NCBI GenBank assembly: GCA_030539135.1
Contig: JAUNSQ010000002.1
Span: 1-34,249, forward strand
Source: Synergistaceae bacterium
Lineage (GTDB): Bacteria; Synergistota; Synergistia; Synergistales; Synergistaceae
DNA length: 34,249 bases
Direction: 5' to 3'
The first letter of the stretch is position 1. The number at the start of each line of letters is the position of its first letter. Position numbers and translations under genes: made by a program. The notes under the pieces were generated by a model. The model was not told the DNA's origin and made no database searches. It worked only from the letters and a program-made list of their open reading frames with translations. This document shows positions 7,760 through 15,810 of the stretch, in pieces.

Positions 7760-8782
7760 TTATAGGTCGAGCTTCATATCTCCGTCTTTTATCAGCCCGG
7801 TCCGTCTCATTATATCGGCGATGACGAGCGTCGTTATCGCCGGAAGGATAAAATGCATCAGGGCAATTTGGAACAAGACGCTTGTCGAGGAGCCCATCGC
7901 GTCTATCGCCCCGAACTGTCCGACGAGGCCGCTTGTGCCCATGCCGGCTCCGGAAGGGATGTTGGTCATCTTGAATACGAGCGTCGATATCGGCCCAAGT
8001 ATCGCGCTTGCAAGCGTCGGTGGGACCCATATCATAGGATGGCGGACGATGTTCGGCATCTGGAGCATGGAGGTTCCTATGCCCTGAGATAGGAGCCCAG
8101 AGATCCCGTTCTCGCGAAAGCTCATGACCGCAAAGCCGATCATCTGCGTCGAGCAGCCTACCGTTGCGGCTCCTGCCGCGATGCCGGACAGGTTGAGCGC
8201 AACGGCTATTGCCGCGCTCGAAATCGGGAGAGTCAGTATCATGCCCATAACGGCGGAGACTATCGCCCCCATAGGCCCGGGCTGGAGCTCCGTGGCTCGC
8301 ATTATTATGAGGCCAAGCCCTGTCATCATAGCGCTCAGCGTCGGCCCTGCGAGCTTTGCTATCCCCATCCCTGCTATTATCGTCCCAGCGGGAGTGGCTA
8401 TTATGTCTATCTTTGTTTCCTTGGAGATGATCTTGCCAAATTCAGCTGCGAAGACCGCGCCGATGAAAGCGCCGACGGGGCCGCCCCAAGTGTTCCCCGC
8501 CAGCCCGACGGCTACGCAGGAGAATACGACCATCTGTGGGGCTCTAAGGGCCTGCGCTATTGCGACCGCGATGGCTGGGCCGACCATGGAGCTCGCGAGT
8601 CCGCCGAATTCGACTAAGATAGGGACGCCGGCCTTTGTCCCGATGGTTTTTAGGATAAGCCCCGTGATAAGTGACGCGAAAAGCCCGACGCCCATAGCGC
8701 CCAGCGCGTCGACAAAGTATCGTTTAAAAGAAAATTCCATGCCCTTGCGTTCAAGAAATGCGGAAACTGTATTATTTTGCAA
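7760..8782 (-). CDS. PTS_EIIC_2-type membrane permease
   Basis: A 340-aa integral membrane protein rich in Gly/Ala, with about 8-10 hydrophobic helices. It begins FLERKGMEFSFKRYFVDALGAM and contains PILVEFGGLASSMVGPAIAV and GMGTSGLVGQF, features of the PTS EIIC-like family (PF13303). Members lack fused EIIA/EIIB and are often annotated as PTS IIC or regulator-like permeases; the substrate is unknown. TTG 8782 is chosen because the family N-terminus starts here and AAGGGG lies 8 nt upstream; ATG 8740 has no usable ribosome site. A strong promoter lies at 8817-8845. The stop is 3 bp from the convergent transposase stop. Confidence 0.8.
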   Translation of the reverse strand: MQNNTVSAFLERKGMEFSFKRYFVDALGAMGVGLFASLITGLILKTIGTKAGVPILVEFGGLASSMVGPAIAVAIAQALRAPQMVVFSCVAVGLAGNTWGGPVGAFIGAVFAAEFGKIISKETKIDIIATPAGTIIAGMGIAKLAGPTLSAMMTGLGLIIMRATELQPGPMGAIVSAVMGMILTLPISSAAIAVALNLSGIAAGAATVGCSTQMIGFAVMSFRENGISGLLSQGIGTSMLQMPNIVRHPMIWVPPTLASAILGPISTLVFKMTNIPSGAGMGTSGLVGQFGAIDAMGSSTSVLFQIALMHFILPAITTLVIADIMRRTGLIKDGDMKLDL

Positions 8783-8816
8783 TCTTATGACCCCTTATGG
8801 AGTAAATTTGCGTGCA

Positions 8817-8845
8817 ATTGTAGCCAGTTGGAGCGATGCTGTCAA
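8817..8845 (-). promoter_or_regulatory. strong promoter of the EIIC-like permease gene
   Basis: On the minus strand TTGACA (8845-8840) and TACAAT (8822-8817) are exactly 17 bp apart. The octamer TTTGACAG occurs again 20 bp further upstream (8866-8859), a direct repeat two helical turns away that might mark an activator site. Confidence 0.75.
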
Positions 8846-8880
8846 AATAGTGAAATGTCTGTCAAAGAATTGCGGACATA

Positions 8881-8905
8881 AAAAATGGCGAAGCTGCGCC
8901 TCGCC
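8881..8905 (-). terminator. terminator of the SemiSWEET-like gene
   Basis: On the minus strand GGCGA pairs with TCGCC around a GC-rich loop, followed by ATTTTTTA. It lies 20 bp after the stop of the gene at 8925. Confidence 0.6.
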
Positions 8906-8924
8906 GTTAAGTCTGACCTATTCT

Positions 8925-9218
8925 CTAGCCGAGATGCGGCAGAGGACGGCCCTCCTCTATACGGTAGTTTCTGTAATAGAGAAAGATGTCGCAGATGACG
9001 AGTGTCATATCAAAGGTGTATGGGACAAGAAGGTACGGATGTCCGCTGCCGAGAAGGACCTTAATTATCCCGGAAAAATAGCCTATCACGATAATAATAA
9101 GGAAGAGGAGGCTCTTGCCCTTCCTTGTCCTGCCCGTCCACGATTTATAGAGAGCGGGCGGCCAGGCGGCCGCGAAGCATATCAGCATAAGCGTTTCAAA
9201 TAAATTGCTCAAAAGCAT
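8925..9218 (-). CDS. small three-helix membrane protein, PQ-loop/SemiSWEET-like
   Basis: A 97-aa protein with three hydrophobic segments (about residues 5-20, 37-56 and 65-85). The first ends in AAAWPPALYKSW and is followed by RTRKGKSLLFLIIIVIGY. This WP-x-K...GKS...GY pattern resembles small bacterial PQ-loop proteins of the SemiSWEET class, which dimerise to move small solutes. The substrate is unknown and the family link is by pattern only. AAGGAG lies 10 nt before ATG 9218; the frame is open further upstream but without family features. It is transcribed away from the rrf2 gene. Confidence 0.65.
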   Translation of the reverse strand: MLLSNLFETLMLICFAAAWPPALYKSWTGRTRKGKSLLFLIIIVIGYFSGIIKVLLGSGHPYLLVPYTFDMTLVICDIFLYYRNYRIEEGRPLPHLG

Positions 9219-9333
9219 TTCTTGTTTGCTCCTTCTACAACAAATTTCTCGGTGATGATAACACGATTTATCTTTTCTTGTACAGGATGGCATCGACTGG
9301 AAAAAATTTTTGCGAGTCGAGTAATATTTGTGC

Positions 9334-9362
9334 TTGACGAAGTGTAAGAAGTGGAATAACAT
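9334..9362 (+). promoter_or_regulatory. promoter of the Rrf2-family gene
   Basis: TTGACG (9334-9339) and TAACAT (9357-9362) are separated by 17 bp, about 50 bp before the ATG. Confidence 0.6.
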
Positions 9363-9411
9363 ATCCATTATTCTTTTATCAATAGGCAATTTGCGCAAAA
9401 GGAGGCGTGAG

Positions 9412-9909
9412 ATGAATCCGATAGTCGATCTTCCGGAACCGCTCATATTGGGGCTGCACGCTCTAGGCTATATAGCGCGTGAACCGGGAAAATGCTTTAC
9501 CACTCAGCAGGTGGCGGCGGGGCTCGAAACGCCGGAACCTCACCTTTCCAAAGTGCTTCAACGTCTTAACAAGAGCGAACTTATCAAATCTGTGCGCGGC
9601 CCCGGCGGCGGGTACAAGCTCAACTGCGTCCCTAAAGAGACTCCGCTCCGCGTAGTCTTCGAAGTACTCGGCGGCGCGTTCACGCCTCGCGGATGCGGAA
9701 TGGACGGCTGCAAGGGCAAACCGTGTTTCATTGGCGATATGCTTGATGAGTTGACTATGGCGTTTATACGCTACCTCGAGTCGCGTACCCTTGAGGATTT
9801 TATTAAGTATTACGACGAAAAAATTCAGGTTGAGATAGAGATATCCGTCATCACGCCTAGCTTGGGGCAGACGCATCCGAATTTCGCGCACCTGAAGAAG
9901 AAATCCTAA
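9412..9909 (+). CDS. Rrf2-family transcription regulator
   Basis: A 165-aa regulator with a winged helix (TTQQVAAGLETPEPHLSKVLQRL, then the wing VRGPGGGYKL), characteristic of Rrf2/IscR/NsrR. The dimerisation region carries a C-x4-C-x4-C cluster (RGCGMDGCKGKPC) near residues 101-112, comparable to Fe-S ligands of IscR (which uses C-x5-C-x5-C). It may therefore sense redox, NO or Fe-S status, but the ligand is not shown. GGAGG lies 6-7 nt before ATG 9412. The FadL-like gene follows 74 bp downstream with a perfect palindrome between them, so that gene is a likely target. Confidence 0.88.
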   Translation: MNPIVDLPEPLILGLHALGYIAREPGKCFTTQQVAAGLETPEPHLSKVLQRLNKSELIKSVRGPGGGYKLNCVPKETPLRVVFEVLGGAFTPRGCGMDGCKGKPCFIGDMLDELTMAFIRYLESRTLEDFIKYYDEKIQVEIEISVITPSLGQTHPNFAHLKKKS

Positions 9910-9931
9910 GAAAAGCAAAGAACCAAATGGC

Positions 9932-9949
9932 ATTTATAAATTTATAAAT
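9932..9949. promoter_or_regulatory. perfect 18-bp palindrome upstream of the FadL-like gene
   Basis: ATTTATAAATTTATAAAT is its own reverse complement and lies 35 bp before the start of the outer-membrane gene and 22 bp after rrf2. A role as an Rrf2 operator is inference from position and symmetry. Confidence 0.45.
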
Positions 9950-9983
9950 TAAAACAAACTAATTAAAGAGAGGGTCTTTCCGT

Positions 9984-11249
9984 ATGAAATTGAAGAGGTT
10001 TTTCACAGCAGCACTTGTTATCGCCGCGCTTATGATACCAGTCGCGGCAAACGCCGAGGGCTTCGGCGTCTATGAATGGAGCGCCAGCGGATCCGGTATG
10101 GGCGAGGCGTATATGTTCGGCGAAGAGGACCCTGCCGTCCTCGCTTACAACCCGGCGGCCATCACGAAGCTCAACGGGCGTTATTTCAGCGCCGGCGTCA
10201 GCTTCTTTGACCCGCATGACAGCAACAGGTTCAACTTTGCGGACGGGACTTCCACATCGTACAACAACAACTACAGCACCGCGACGGCTCCATATCTTTA
10301 CTATGTGGACAAGGCGGGAGAAAACGCATGGTGGGGCGTGGCCCTGTTCGCGCGCTATGGCAACAACCTTGAATACGACACAAAATGGCCGGGACGTTAC
10401 GATACTATCTTCTCAGGGATCAAAGGCTTTACGGTACAGCCGACATACGCTTGGAAGTTTGGCAAAGGCTGGTCGGCCGCGGTCGGGCTCGATATCAACA
10501 TGGTCAACTTGGAAATGCAGAAGGCAAATTATACAGGGACTCCTTATGATATATATTCCAAAATCGACGGAACGAGCTATGCCATAGGCGGCGTCGTAGC
10601 CATCAATTATGACTTCAACCCCAACACGTCCGCGGGCTTGGTCTATCGCACAAGGATAAAGCACAACATGGATGCGGACGCTGATTTTTCAAGCCGTATA
10701 CCGTCCGGCAATTTCTCGACGCAGGCACATGGCAGCGTAACGCTCCCAGATTCGCTCACGTTCGGCGTCAGCCATAAGTTCAACGAGGGCAGAACTCGCG
10801 TTGAAGCCGACGTCGTATGGACAAATTGGACGACGTATGACGCTTTGAACCTTCACTTCGACCACGCTGTCGGCGTCAATCCAATGACGGGACAGCCAAT
10901 CTACGATGTCAACTCGATCAAGGACTGGAAAGCGGCATGGCGCATCAACCTCGGTGTCGAGCACAAGCTCAGTAAGAGGTGGAGCATACTTCTCGGATAT
11001 GTTTGGGATCAGAGCCCTGTTCCCGACAACAGGATGGACTTCACTGTTCCGACAGGCGACAGACATCGTGGAAGTATAGGCTTCAAATACCGTCCGAATG
11101 AAAACTCCGAATGGTCTATCGCTTATACCGCGATCGTACCCGCCGAGAGGACCGTGTACCCGACGGCAGGCGCAAACTTCCAGAGCGCTACCACATACGA
11201 CGGCTTGACGCAGGTCGTAGCGATCGGCTACACGATGAAACTTAAATAG
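9984..11249 (+). CDS. FadL/OmpP1/TodX-family outer-membrane transport protein
   Basis: A 421-aa protein with a Sec signal peptide (basic MKLKR, hydrophobic core, cleavage after VAANA). The mature protein starts EGFGVYEWSASGSGMGEAY, the N-terminal hatch signature of FadL-type channels (conserved G-x-ARAG/GMGEAY and NPAA). NPAAITKL follows near residue 55, then alternating amphipathic strands to a terminal IGYTMKLK strand. The family forms monomeric beta-barrels that pass hydrophobic compounds such as fatty acids or aromatics across the outer membrane. GAGAGGG lies about 9 nt before the ATG, and a strong terminator follows. It is direct evidence for a diderm envelope. Confidence 0.88.
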   Translation: MKLKRFFTAALVIAALMIPVAANAEGFGVYEWSASGSGMGEAYMFGEEDPAVLAYNPAAITKLNGRYFSAGVSFFDPHDSNRFNFADGTSTSYNNNYSTATAPYLYYVDKAGENAWWGVALFARYGNNLEYDTKWPGRYDTIFSGIKGFTVQPTYAWKFGKGWSAAVGLDINMVNLEMQKANYTGTPYDIYSKIDGTSYAIGGVVAINYDFNPNTSAGLVYRTRIKHNMDADADFSSRIPSGNFSTQAHGSVTLPDSLTFGVSHKFNEGRTRVEADVVWTNWTTYDALNLHFDHAVGVNPMTGQPIYDVNSIKDWKAAWRINLGVEHKLSKRWSILLGYVWDQSPVPDNRMDFTVPTGDRHRGSIGFKYRPNENSEWSIAYTAIVPAERTVYPTAGANFQSATTYDGLTQVVAIGYTMKLK

Positions 11250-11283
11250 CATTTGAGTTTTTTAATTCACTGGTATAACAACA

Positions 11284-11320
11284 AACAGGGAAGATCTCCA
11301 TAAGAGGAATCTTCCCTGTT
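11284..11320 (+). terminator. strong hairpin terminator after the FadL-like gene
   Basis: AACAGGGAAGAT (11284-11295) and ATCTTCCCTGTT (11309-11320) make a perfect 12-bp stem with a 13-nt loop, followed by GTGTTT. The T tract is modest. Confidence 0.7.
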
Positions 11321-11335
11321 GTGTTTGGCTTCAAA

Positions 11336-11377
11336 GGCTCCCTCTTGAGGGGGCTCCGCCGAAGGCGGTGGAGGAGT
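11336..11377 (+). repeat. left inverted arm of the DUF559 cassette
   Basis: A 42-bp arm beginning GGCTCCCTCTTGAGGG. It contains a palindrome CCCTCTTGAGGG and a hairpin CCGCC-GAA-GGCGG. It abuts the DUF559 stop codon. Confidence 0.7.
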
Positions 11378-11755
11378 TTATTTCTTTGCGCTTTGCGCAG
11401 CTGTCCTCTTTATAACTTCCTTGTTTATCTCATCGCACACAGCAAAGAAATTTTTGTTGATTTCGATGTTTGAAAAACGAATGACCTTTAAACCAACCTT
11501 CTCTAAAAATTCAGTCCTTGTTATATCATACTCAAACGACTCTTCCACATAATGCTGTCCGCCGTCAATTTCTATAACTAGTTTTGCGGTGCAGCAGTAG
11601 AAGTCTGCGATGTATCTGTCTATGGTTTTTTGCCTTTGAAATCTCACGTTATACGTTGATAAGAAGTCATACCACAAATGACGTTCTTCTTTCGTCATTT
11701 CTTTACGCAGCTTTTTTGCGAATGGGATTATTTGTTTATCATAACGTAAAGGCAA
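11378..11755 (-). CDS. DUF559 (Vsr-like endonuclease fold) protein
   Basis: A 125-aa protein of the DUF559/Vsr-like group of the PD-(D/E)xK nuclease fold. Motifs are AKKLRKEMTKEERHLWYDF, VRFQRQKTIDRYIADFYC and LVIEIDGGQHY; Asp and Glu in the latter two are the expected metal ligands. It ends with a helix after VIRFSNIEINKN. DUF559 genes occur widely as solitary accessory genes and their biological role is unsettled. Here the gene fills nearly the whole space between two inverted arms, so it may act on the cassette's own hairpins. That is inference. Confidence 0.85.
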   Translation of the reverse strand: MPLRYDKQIIPFAKKLRKEMTKEERHLWYDFLSTYNVRFQRQKTIDRYIADFYCCTAKLVIEIDGGQHYVEESFEYDITRTEFLEKVGLKVIRFSNIEINKNFFAVCDEINKEVIKRTAAQSAKK

Positions 11756-11763
11756 AAGAAAAC

Positions 11764-11805
11764 ACTCCCTCAGTCGCTTCGCGCCAGCTCCCTCAAGAGG
11801 GAGCC
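11764..11805 (-). repeat. right inverted arm of the DUF559 cassette
   Basis: Reverse complement of the left arm over the outer 16 bases, with compensatory changes in the inner hairpin. It lies 8 bp upstream of the DUF559 start. Confidence 0.7.
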
Positions 11806-11818
11806 TATAGCGCGGCGC

Positions 11819-12394
11819 TTATTCGCCTTGATTTTTCAATAACAGAGCACAGATGAGAGTAAGATACTCCGGTATCTTATTGTCCTTCATCCAGAGGATA
11901 TCGAGGCCGAGTATTTCTTTGGCGATTTTCGTAACGTCTCCTCCGACGGATTCCAGTGAGTAGCGCATCTTCTCAGGATGGCGGCAGGGGAGCCCGTCGA
12001 CCCGCGCGCATACGGGGCATATCTCGCACTGTCCGGCGAAGAGATATGTGCTGCCGGGGTTGGCTCGTTCTTCTTTAAGCAATGTCTTTGTCAGCTTTGC
12101 CTTCTCTATGTCCACAATAGCGGTCACTTCCGGCGGGACTTGAAAATCTTTGCATTTAAGCCCGCGAGTCGTCCTGCGGTCGATCTTTATCTTGACCCCT
12201 ATGAGGCGGATGTCGTCGTACGATTTAAGGAATCCAAGCACGTCGAAATCGTGCGGCGTACACGACCAGTTTTTCCCATAGTAGCAGCATGCCGTGCAGA
12301 ACCCCTGAAAGTATTCGACGTTGACATAATCCTTGATGAACTCCTGCATTGAACAGCGCCCCGTTATCACGGAGGCGGTATATTTTATGTTCAT
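11819..12394 (-). CDS. DUF2284 predicted metal-binding protein
   Basis: A 191-aa cytoplasmic Cys-rich protein. Cys pairs are seen in FCTACCYYGKNWSCTPHDFD near residues 32-51 and in GQCEICPVCARVDGLPCRHPEKMR near residues 121-144, the DUF2284 signature. Such proteins are common in anaerobes and probably bind a metal or Fe-S centre; no reaction is established. GGAG lies 8 nt before ATG 12394. It starts 13 bp beyond the right arm of the DUF559 cassette and has no clear operon partner. Confidence 0.85.
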   Translation of the reverse strand: MNIKYTASVITGRCSMQEFIKDYVNVEYFQGFCTACCYYGKNWSCTPHDFDVLGFLKSYDDIRLIGVKIKIDRRTTRGLKCKDFQVPPEVTAIVDIEKAKLTKTLLKEERANPGSTYLFAGQCEICPVCARVDGLPCRHPEKMRYSLESVGGDVTKIAKEILGLDILWMKDNKIPEYLTLICALLLKNQGE

Positions 12395-12536
12395 TTACGA
12401 TCTCCAATTCCTATTGACGTATGGCGTAATTGTATCAGTAATTAGTAAATATAGATAATGCTCGCGCAAAATGGGCCGTGCAAAAGTAATTTTCACCGCA
12501 ATGTGAATATCGTTTGTTTTTCAGGGCAAATAGGTA

Positions 12537-12565
12537 TTGTTTTTTTTTATCATTGATACTAATGT
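12537..12565 (+). promoter_or_regulatory. candidate promoter of pckA
   Basis: TTGTTT (12537-12542) and TAATGT (12560-12565) are 17 bp apart. A small hairpin AATGC-AGAG-GCATT (12590-12603) sits directly before the AAGGAGG ribosome site and could modulate initiation. Confidence 0.4.
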
Positions 12566-12618
12566 ATGACCATGAGCACATATTGAGAATGCAGAGGCAT
12601 TAAGGAGGATATTTTTTT

Positions 12619-14280
12619 ATGGCTACACAGGGATATTTTACTGATCTTGAGAGCTTCAAAAAACTTAACCCGAACCAGTTAAGAACGACTATCGAATCGG
12701 CTTTTTACGGCAATAACGTTCAGCCGGTGAAGGACCTGCGCGAGGTATATAACCTTGCGAAGAACAGCCCCGGCACGATAGAACTTACAAGTATGCCGGT
12801 GTTCAGGCCGCTCGACCAGGGTCTTCCCAAGGGCGCCAACGTCCTGTTGTTCAACGATGGCACAGTCTTTGGACGCTGCGCCGCGGCGCGCCGTATCGTG
12901 GGATATCCAGACGTTTCTATCCCGGACTACGCGACTATCCTGCGCGAGGCGGTATATAAGGCCAGATATCGCAAGTTCTATTCCGCGGAAGCGGTCATTG
13001 GGCTTGACGAAGATTTCATGGTAAAGGCCAATATAATGATGCCGGAAGGCTTCGAGAACAATCTTTACAGCTGGATGGTGAACTTCCAGCACATGAACCG
13101 CGAATATCACGCGCGTTACCTAAAATCGCGCGAGCTGAAGAACGACGGAGATATCTTCGTCTTCGCCGACCCCGACTGGAGCGACCCGAACTTCCCGCTC
13201 GGCCTTGCGTTCTTCGCGCCTGAGCAGAACTGCGCCGCCATACTCGGCATGAGATACTTCGGAGAATTCAAGAAGGGTACGCTGACTCTGGCTTGGGGCA
13301 TCGCGGCAAGGAACGGTTACGCTTCATGCCACGGCGGACTCAAACGCTACACGCTCAAGGATGGCAGCAATAAGAAATACGTCCTCGCCGCTTTTGGGCT
13401 CTCCGGCTCCGGCAAGTCGACCATCACGCACGCCAAACACGGCGGCAAATACGACGTTCTCGTCCTGCACGACGACGCGCTTGTCATCAATGTCAAAGAA
13501 AAATACGCTATCGCGCTCGAACCGGCGTACTTCGACAAGATGCAGGATTATCCGATTGGATGCGAGGACAACAAATACCTGCTCACATTGCAGAACTGCG
13601 GAGCCACGTGCTACGCGGACGGCACAACGACCGTCGTCAGCGAAGATATTCGCAACGGCAACGGGCGCGCCGTCAAATCGCGCTACTGGTCGCCTAACAG
13701 GGTCGACCGTATCGACGAGCCTCTCAACGCTATCTGCTGGCTCATGAAGGATCCGACACTGCCGCCAGTCGTGAAGCTCACTGGCCCGTCGCTCGCTTCC
13801 GTCATGGGCGCTACGCTCGCCACGCGCCGCACGTCGGCGGAACGCCTCGCTCCCGGAGTAGACCCGGACGCGCTGGTCATAGAGAGCTACGCGAACCCGT
13901 TCAGGACATATCCGCTTGCGGTCGATTATGAGCGTTTCCGCGCACTGTTTGAAGACGGCGTGGAGTGCTACATACTCAACACCGGCTCGTTCATGGACAA
14001 GAAGGTCCCAAAGGAGACGACCCTTTCGATACTCGAATCCATCGTCGAAGGTAAGGCCGACTTCAAACCTATCGGCGGCATCCCCGGAATCGAAGCTATG
14101 GACCTCCCGGGATTTGAGGTCAACTTCTCGGATAAGGCGTACAAAGATCAGTTCGTGAACCGTATCAACGACAGGCTCAAGTTCGTAGAGTCGCGCAAGA
14201 CAGAGAGAAGCGGCATCGACGCTCTGCCGGCCGACGCTTCGGAAGCCCTGCAGAAGGTGCTGGATTTCATAAAGAAGTAA
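12619..14280 (+). CDS. pckA: phosphoenolpyruvate carboxykinase (ATP-type), divergent
   Basis: A 553-aa protein of the ATP-dependent PEPCK fold, which interconverts oxaloacetate + ATP and PEP + CO2 + ADP. Visible landmarks are ILGMRYFGEFKKG near residue 208, the P-loop GLSGSGKST at 260-268, and RNGNGRAVKSRYWSPNRVDR. These are followed by a PVVKLTGPSLASVMGATLATRRTSAE region typical of the family. The kinase-2 segment reads VLHDDALVI rather than the usual GDDEH, and the usual FEGGCYAK segment is not recognisable. It therefore belongs to a divergent branch and nucleotide use may differ. AAGGAGG precedes the ATG. In anaerobes it would serve gluconeogenesis or CO2-fixing anaplerosis. Confidence 0.82.
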   Translation: MATQGYFTDLESFKKLNPNQLRTTIESAFYGNNVQPVKDLREVYNLAKNSPGTIELTSMPVFRPLDQGLPKGANVLLFNDGTVFGRCAAARRIVGYPDVSIPDYATILREAVYKARYRKFYSAEAVIGLDEDFMVKANIMMPEGFENNLYSWMVNFQHMNREYHARYLKSRELKNDGDIFVFADPDWSDPNFPLGLAFFAPEQNCAAILGMRYFGEFKKGTLTLAWGIAARNGYASCHGGLKRYTLKDGSNKKYVLAAFGLSGSGKSTITHAKHGGKYDVLVLHDDALVINVKEKYAIALEPAYFDKMQDYPIGCEDNKYLLTLQNCGATCYADGTTTVVSEDIRNGNGRAVKSRYWSPNRVDRIDEPLNAICWLMKDPTLPPVVKLTGPSLASVMGATLATRRTSAERLAPGVDPDALVIESYANPFRTYPLAVDYERFRALFEDGVECYILNTGSFMDKKVPKETTLSILESIVEGKADFKPIGGIPGIEAMDLPGFEVNFSDKAYKDQFVNRINDRLKFVESRKTERSGIDALPADASEALQKVLDFIKK

Positions 14281-14308
14281 GAAATAGAATTATCATTGTC
14301 AGCAAAAG

Positions 14309-14336
14309 GGCGGAAGGACATCATGGTCCTTTCGCC
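14309..14336 (+). terminator. terminator of pckA
   Basis: GGCGGAAGGAC (14309-14319) and GTCCTTTCGCC (14326-14336) form an 11-bp stem with one G-U pair and a 6-nt loop, followed by TTTATC. It lies between convergent genes. Confidence 0.7.
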
Positions 14337-14381
14337 TTTATCATGTTTTAACGTAATTAATATTAGCTGAGAGAATCGAGT

Positions 14382-15809
14382 TCACTTATCCTCCTTCGCT
14401 CTATTTGCGAATAGTATGAAGAGCAGCAGCGATAGAGCGCACCCCGGCAGTATCGGGTGCAGAGCGCCGACGACTCCGGGGGCGGCAATGCCCGTCATGC
14501 CCATTGACGTGGATTTGTAAGCGAACAGATACCAGAGTATCGAGCCGATAAATCCGCCGACCGATGAGAACATTGCCGCCCTTGCCCCAGCCTGCGGCCC
14601 CCTCGCTATGAGCATCAGGTACGGTACGATGATGGCGCAGGCTAGCAGAGTCCAACTGGTGGTGCAAATAAGGGCGATTATCGAGGAACTCTTGAGCGCG
14701 AACAGTCCGCTTGAAAACGTGCAGAGTACGACTACTATCCTCCAAGACCATCCCTCAAGGTTTTTGCCGAACACATCGCGCCCAAGGCTGCCGCTGGCTA
14801 TGTGCAGCAGAGCTGACGCGGTGGAGAGCGAAGCTGAGACGATAGCCAGCGCGAACAGCTGCTGCCCGAAGGCCGGGAGGAGCTGGCCGACCAGCATCGG
14901 CATCACAATATCAGGGTTCGTGATGTTCGGGCCGAGCAGCAGGCGCGAGAGCGCGCTTGCGAAGTACGCGCCGCCTACGACGACCGATAGCGCCAACATA
15001 GCCAGAGGGGCGGTCTTCCTTGTTTCGTTCAGGCTTTTGAGCGCAAAATGCCTTTGTATCAGTTGCGGCTGCGCCCAGATACCGACAGACGTTACGAGTG
15101 TCAGGAATATGATATTAAGTCCGGCCGGGCCGCCGCTCAGTGCCATAAAGCCGTTGTTGGCGGCCGGCGTCGGAGGCAGCGCGGCGAGCGCCTTCATCCC
15201 TGCGACAGGGCCGCCCACGGCCTTGAGCAGAGCTATAAGCAGAGCTCCGATCCCTATCGTCATGATAAGCCCCTGCGCAGCCTCGGTATAGAGCACTCCG
15301 CGCAATCCGCCCCATACGACGCTCATCCCTACGATGACCGCTAGAAGTATCAGCGCTGTGTTGACCGGTATCGCGATAACTCCCGCCAGCATGACCGCCG
15401 CCCCCTTAAATACTGCCGAGCCGTAGACGACCAGCAGAATAGTCGATATCGCTCCGAGGAAGACCTGCAGCGCGTGGGTCTCGTAGGCTTTTGAGAGCAG
15501 TTCCGCGGGAGTGCGCGAGTTCAGCTTCCTCTGCCAAAGGCGCGTCGGCCAAGCGAGGTAACGGTACACGAACCACGTGCCGAACCATACATTGCCCGCC
15601 GCTATCAGCAGCATCTGCATCCCGAAAAGGTAGCACAGCCCGCCGAAGCCGACCAGCGCGACCGCGGAGACGTATGTCGCAACGTAGGCGAGAGCCTGCA
15701 CCATGACGCTGACCTTTCCCGGCAGCAACGCGTCGCTGCCGCGCGAGAACTTGGCTATACCGATAAGAAGAAGAGCGTACGCGATCCAAAGAGGGATGAA
15801 GGTAAACAT
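14382..15809 (-). CDS. sodium:solute symporter (SSS family), predicted aromatic amino acid uptake
   Basis: A 475-aa integral membrane protein with about 12-13 hydrophobic helices of the SSS (SLC5/PanF/PutP) family. Features include a helix-3 region FGTWFVYRYLAWPTRLW, the sodium-site segment GLRGVLYTEAAQGLIM, and WAQPQLIQRHFALKS, a conserved SSS motif. Family members import a solute with Na+. The substrate is not readable from the sequence. The operon is preceded by a leader peptide rich in Tyr codons and a terminator, so tyrosine or related aromatic uptake is the best inference. It starts 1 bp after the stop of a 34-aa membrane protein, implying translational coupling. Confidence 0.85.
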   Translation of the reverse strand: MFTFIPLWIAYALLLIGIAKFSRGSDALLPGKVSVMVQALAYVATYVSAVALVGFGGLCYLFGMQMLLIAAGNVWFGTWFVYRYLAWPTRLWQRKLNSRTPAELLSKAYETHALQVFLGAISTILLVVYGSAVFKGAAVMLAGVIAIPVNTALILLAVIVGMSVVWGGLRGVLYTEAAQGLIMTIGIGALLIALLKAVGGPVAGMKALAALPPTPAANNGFMALSGGPAGLNIIFLTLVTSVGIWAQPQLIQRHFALKSLNETRKTAPLAMLALSVVVGGAYFASALSRLLLGPNITNPDIVMPMLVGQLLPAFGQQLFALAIVSASLSTASALLHIASGSLGRDVFGKNLEGWSWRIVVVLCTFSSGLFALKSSSIIALICTTSWTLLACAIIVPYLMLIARGPQAGARAAMFSSVGGFIGSILWYLFAYKSTSMGMTGIAAPGVVGALHPILPGCALSLLLFILFANRAKEDK

Positions 15810-15810
15810 C

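Larger units (their letters stand above)
11336..11805. mobile_element. inverted-repeat-bounded DUF559 cassette
   Basis: Two 42-bp inverted arms, 11336-11377 and 11764-11805, enclose the DUF559 gene. They are 31/42 identical, with the outer 16 bases (GGCTCCCTCTTGAGGG) fully conserved. Each arm folds on itself, and in the inner part the differences are compensatory (CCGCC-GAA-GGCGG against CGC-GAA-GCG). The unit looks like a compact mobile or formerly mobile cassette; the mechanism is unknown. Confidence 0.6.

Noticed and set aside
8124..9203. 359-codon open frame on the plus strand
   Set aside because: It lies opposite the EIIC-like permease and the SemiSWEET-like gene, which have family motifs, promoters and ribosome sites. 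Its composition (many Pro/Ile/Ser) is that of an antisense shadow of Gly/Ala-rich membrane proteins.
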